In this document: positions 62,452 to 64,000 of the stretch, one piece after another
How the letters are laid out: the number at the start of each line of letters is the position of its first letter
Position numbering within the stretch: position 1 is the first letter of the stretch
DNA from: Paenibacillus sp. FSL H8-0537
GTDB lineage: Bacteria > Bacillota > Bacilli > Paenibacillales > Paenibacillaceae
DNA: 64,000 bases
Reading direction: 5' to 3'
NCBI RefSeq assembly: GCF_038051995.1
Contig: NZ_CP150290.1
Span: 2,594,001-2,658,000, forward strand
Program-made: the position numbers and the translations under genes
Notes under the pieces: model-generated
What the model was told of the DNA's origin: nothing
The model's database searches: none
The model's input: the letters and a program-made list of their open reading frames with translations, nothing else

Positions 62452-62796
62452 AATGATTGTTCAGATGTAAAACTTCGTTGACGAGAACGAGTATGTAGCG
62501 TTGCTTGATCCCCAGAGAGTCGTTGCTTTGCTGCAAGACGACGTTCAAGCGGTTACAGAATATCCTCTCCGAGAAGCGGCGCCGAAACTTTGCCAGACCA
62601 GCTGCGTTTCAAGGCTGTAAGGTACGAGGAGTAAGGGCTGACGGTCTGTCCTCCGTTACAAGGACCGTGGATGCTAAGGCATTCACGCCAAAGGTGCCGT
62701 CTTTTAAGCTGCTTATGCAGCGACGATGACGGAACAAGGGTGGTAACGCGAGCAAGCCTCGTCCCTTCTACAGGGGCGGGGCTTTATTTTTTTTTC
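62452..62796 (+). promoter_or_regulatory. T-box leader of ileS
   Basis: A tRNA-sensing leader. In order: the AGTA S-turn (62490-62493), CAGAGAG of the stem I bulge (62513-62519), GAATATC with the Ile specifier ATC at 62562-62564, the T-box AGGGTGGTAACGCG (62737-62750), and a terminator (AGCC-T-CGTCCCT with AGGGGCGGGGCT, then TTTATTTTTTTTT, to about 62796). Uncharged tRNA-Ile should pair with the specifier and T-box and allow read-through. The T-box has TAACGCG where ACCGCG is usual. Exact 5' end not known. Confidence 0.92.
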
Positions 62797-62811
62797 GGGA
62801 GGAAATTGAAG

Positions 62812-64000
62812 ATGCAACGTGTAGATGTGAAGGAAAAAGCAAGAACGCGCGAGCTTCGCGTATTGAAGCAGTGGGCGGATAACGATACGTTCAAAAAATC
62901 GATTGAAAACCGCGAGGGCAAGCCGAATTTCGTATTTTATGAAGGTCCTCCGACCGCTAACGGCGCGCCGCATATCGGCCACGTGCTGGGCCGTGTCATC
63001 AAAGATTTTATTTGCCGCTACAAAACGATGTCCGGCTACCGCGTTGTTCGCAAAGCGGGCTGGGATACGCATGGCCTGCCTGTTGAGCTTGGCGTTGAGA
63101 AGCAGCTTGGCATTTCTGGCAAGCAGGAGATCGAGAATTACGGCGTAGAAGCTTTTATCAAAAAATGCAAGGACAGCGTCTTTGAATATGAGAAGCAGTG
63201 GCGTGAGCTGACCGAGGGCATCGCTTATTGGACAGATCTGGATAACCCGTACATTACGCTTAAAAACGAATATATCGAAAGTGTATGGCATATTCTTTCG
63301 ACGATTCATAACAAGGGCTTGCTGTATCGCGGCCACCGCGTCAGCCCGTATTGCCCTTGCTGCCAAACGACGCTAAGCTCCCACGAGGTTGCGCAGGGCT
63401 ATGAGGACGTTAAAGATTTGAGCGCCACTGTCAAGTTTAAGCTTGCTGGCAGCGGCGAATCTGTACTGGCATGGACGACAACACCTTGGACCTTGCCAGC
63501 AAACGTAGCATTAGCTGTCAATCCTGAGCTTGAATACGTCCGTGTAGCAAGTGGCGGCGAAGTATTTATCGTCGCTCAAAACCTGGTGGAGAGCGTATTT
63601 AAGGAGGAGCACGAAGTGCTGTCCTCGCTTAAGGGCTCCGAGCTGGTAGGCCAAAGCTACGAGCCTCCTTTCAGCTACGTTGCCGTAGAAAATGCACATA
63701 AAGTCATCGCTGGAGATTTCGTAAGCGATACGAGCGGTACAGGTATCGTACACATTGCGCCGGCTCACGGTGAGGATGACTACAGAGTGGCACGCCAGAA
63801 CGGCATCAGCATGCTGAACGTCGTGAACAATGCCGGCCGTTATGTCGATGAAGTGACGGACCTCGCTGGACGCTTCGTCAAAGATTGCGATGTTGACATT
63901 GTGAAAATGCTCAGTGAGCGCGGGCTGCTGTTCTCGAAAGAGCGTTACGAGCATAGCTATCCGTTCTGCTGGCGTTGTAAATCGCCGCTATTGTATTACG
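62812..64000 (+). CDS. ileS: Isoleucyl-tRNA synthetase, type 2 (5' part)
   Basis: IleRS charges tRNA-Ile. About 396 codons are in the window; the end lies beyond it. The catalytic domain has [15 protein letters not shown] (H54-I-G-H57), [18 protein letters not shown] and [18 protein letters not shown]; the editing domain has [16 protein letters not shown] and [15 protein letters not shown]. These follow the Thermus/eukaryote-like type 2 enzyme, and not the type 1 of Bacillus subtilis (PPYANG, DTHGLPIE). GGGAGG precedes ATG 62812. Type 2 enzymes are typically little affected by mupirocin. Confidence 0.93.
   Translation, partial: MQRVDVKEKARTRELRVLKQWADNDTFKKSIENREGKPNFVFYEGPPTANGAPHIGHVLGRVIKDFICRYKTMSGYRVVRKAGWDTHGLPVELGVEKQLGISGKQEIENYGVEAFIKKCKDSVFEYEKQWRELTEGIAYWTDLDNPYITLKNEYIESVWHILSTIHNKGLLYRGHRVSPYCPCCQTTLSSHEVAQGYEDVKDLSATVKFKLAGSGESVLAWTTTPWTLPANVALAVNPELEYVRVASGGEVFIVAQNLVESVFKEEHEVLSSLKGSELVGQSYEPPFSYVAVENAHKVIAGDFVSDTSGTGIVHIAPAHGEDDYRVARQNGISMLNVVNNAGRYVDEVTDLAGRFVKDCDVDIVKMLSERGLLFSKERYEHSYPFCWRCKSPLLYY

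Overview
The window is a chromosomal segment from an endospore-forming Gram-positive bacterium, most likely Paenibacillus or a close relative. It carries a Bacillus-type division and wall cluster with spoVD, spoVE, spoIIGA-sigE-sigG and ylmC-ylmH-divIVA, plus bacillithiol synthesis (bshC), an RsfA-type prespore regulator, DAP-type MurE and a T-box-controlled ileS. I read the sequence by eye; no database search was possible.

Positions 1-8700 are an AT-rich defence island. Two short CRISPR arrays of three spacers each, with I-C-like 32-bp repeats, flank a seven-gene operon. The operon holds cmr1, cas10/cmr2, cmr3, cmr4, cmr5, cmr6 and a last gene for a DUF6602-like protein with PD-(D/E)XK nuclease features in a QxK form. 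This is a type III-B system with an intact Cas10 GGDD motif, but with no visible HD nuclease domain, no cas6, no cas1/cas2 and no CARF effector. The DUF6602-like protein is the best candidate for something little described. Three copies of the palindrome AGTATACT precede the operon.

Positions 8700-19850 hold a gene-poor stretch with a 50-bp-spaced inverted repeat cluster, a small membrane protein, a two-component system, a DUF2339 membrane protein, a nitroreductase behind a palindromic operator, a lytic transglycosylase, the nifS-thiI sulfur pair, a TerC-family protein and a small membrane protein. Positions 19889-25635 reproduce the Bacillus yla group (typA, ylaH, ylaJ, phoH-like ylaK) with an LCP cell-wall ligase inserted. 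Positions 26034-29915 hold a solute-binding protein, a coiled-coil exported protein, a DUF2626 protein and rsfA.

From 30015 to the end the order follows the Bacillus ylb-dcw-ylm region: panE, DUF3397, bshC, (ahcY and a DUF4349 lipoprotein inserted), mraZ, rsmH, ftsL, pbpB, spoVD, murE, murF, mraY, murD, spoVE, murB, murA, divIB, ftsA, ftsZ, spoIIGA, sigE, sigG, ylmC, pgeF, ylmE, sepF, ylmG, ylmH, divIVA and ileS (cut by the window end). These genes build peptidoglycan precursors, polymerise them at the septum and switch the same machinery to sporulation. murG is not in its usual place. IleRS is of the Thermus/eukaryote-like type 2.

A composite repeat of about 100 bp, made of an AT-rich hairpin next to a GC-rich hairpin, occurs five times between genes. 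I saw no tRNA or rRNA genes, prophage or insertion sequence.
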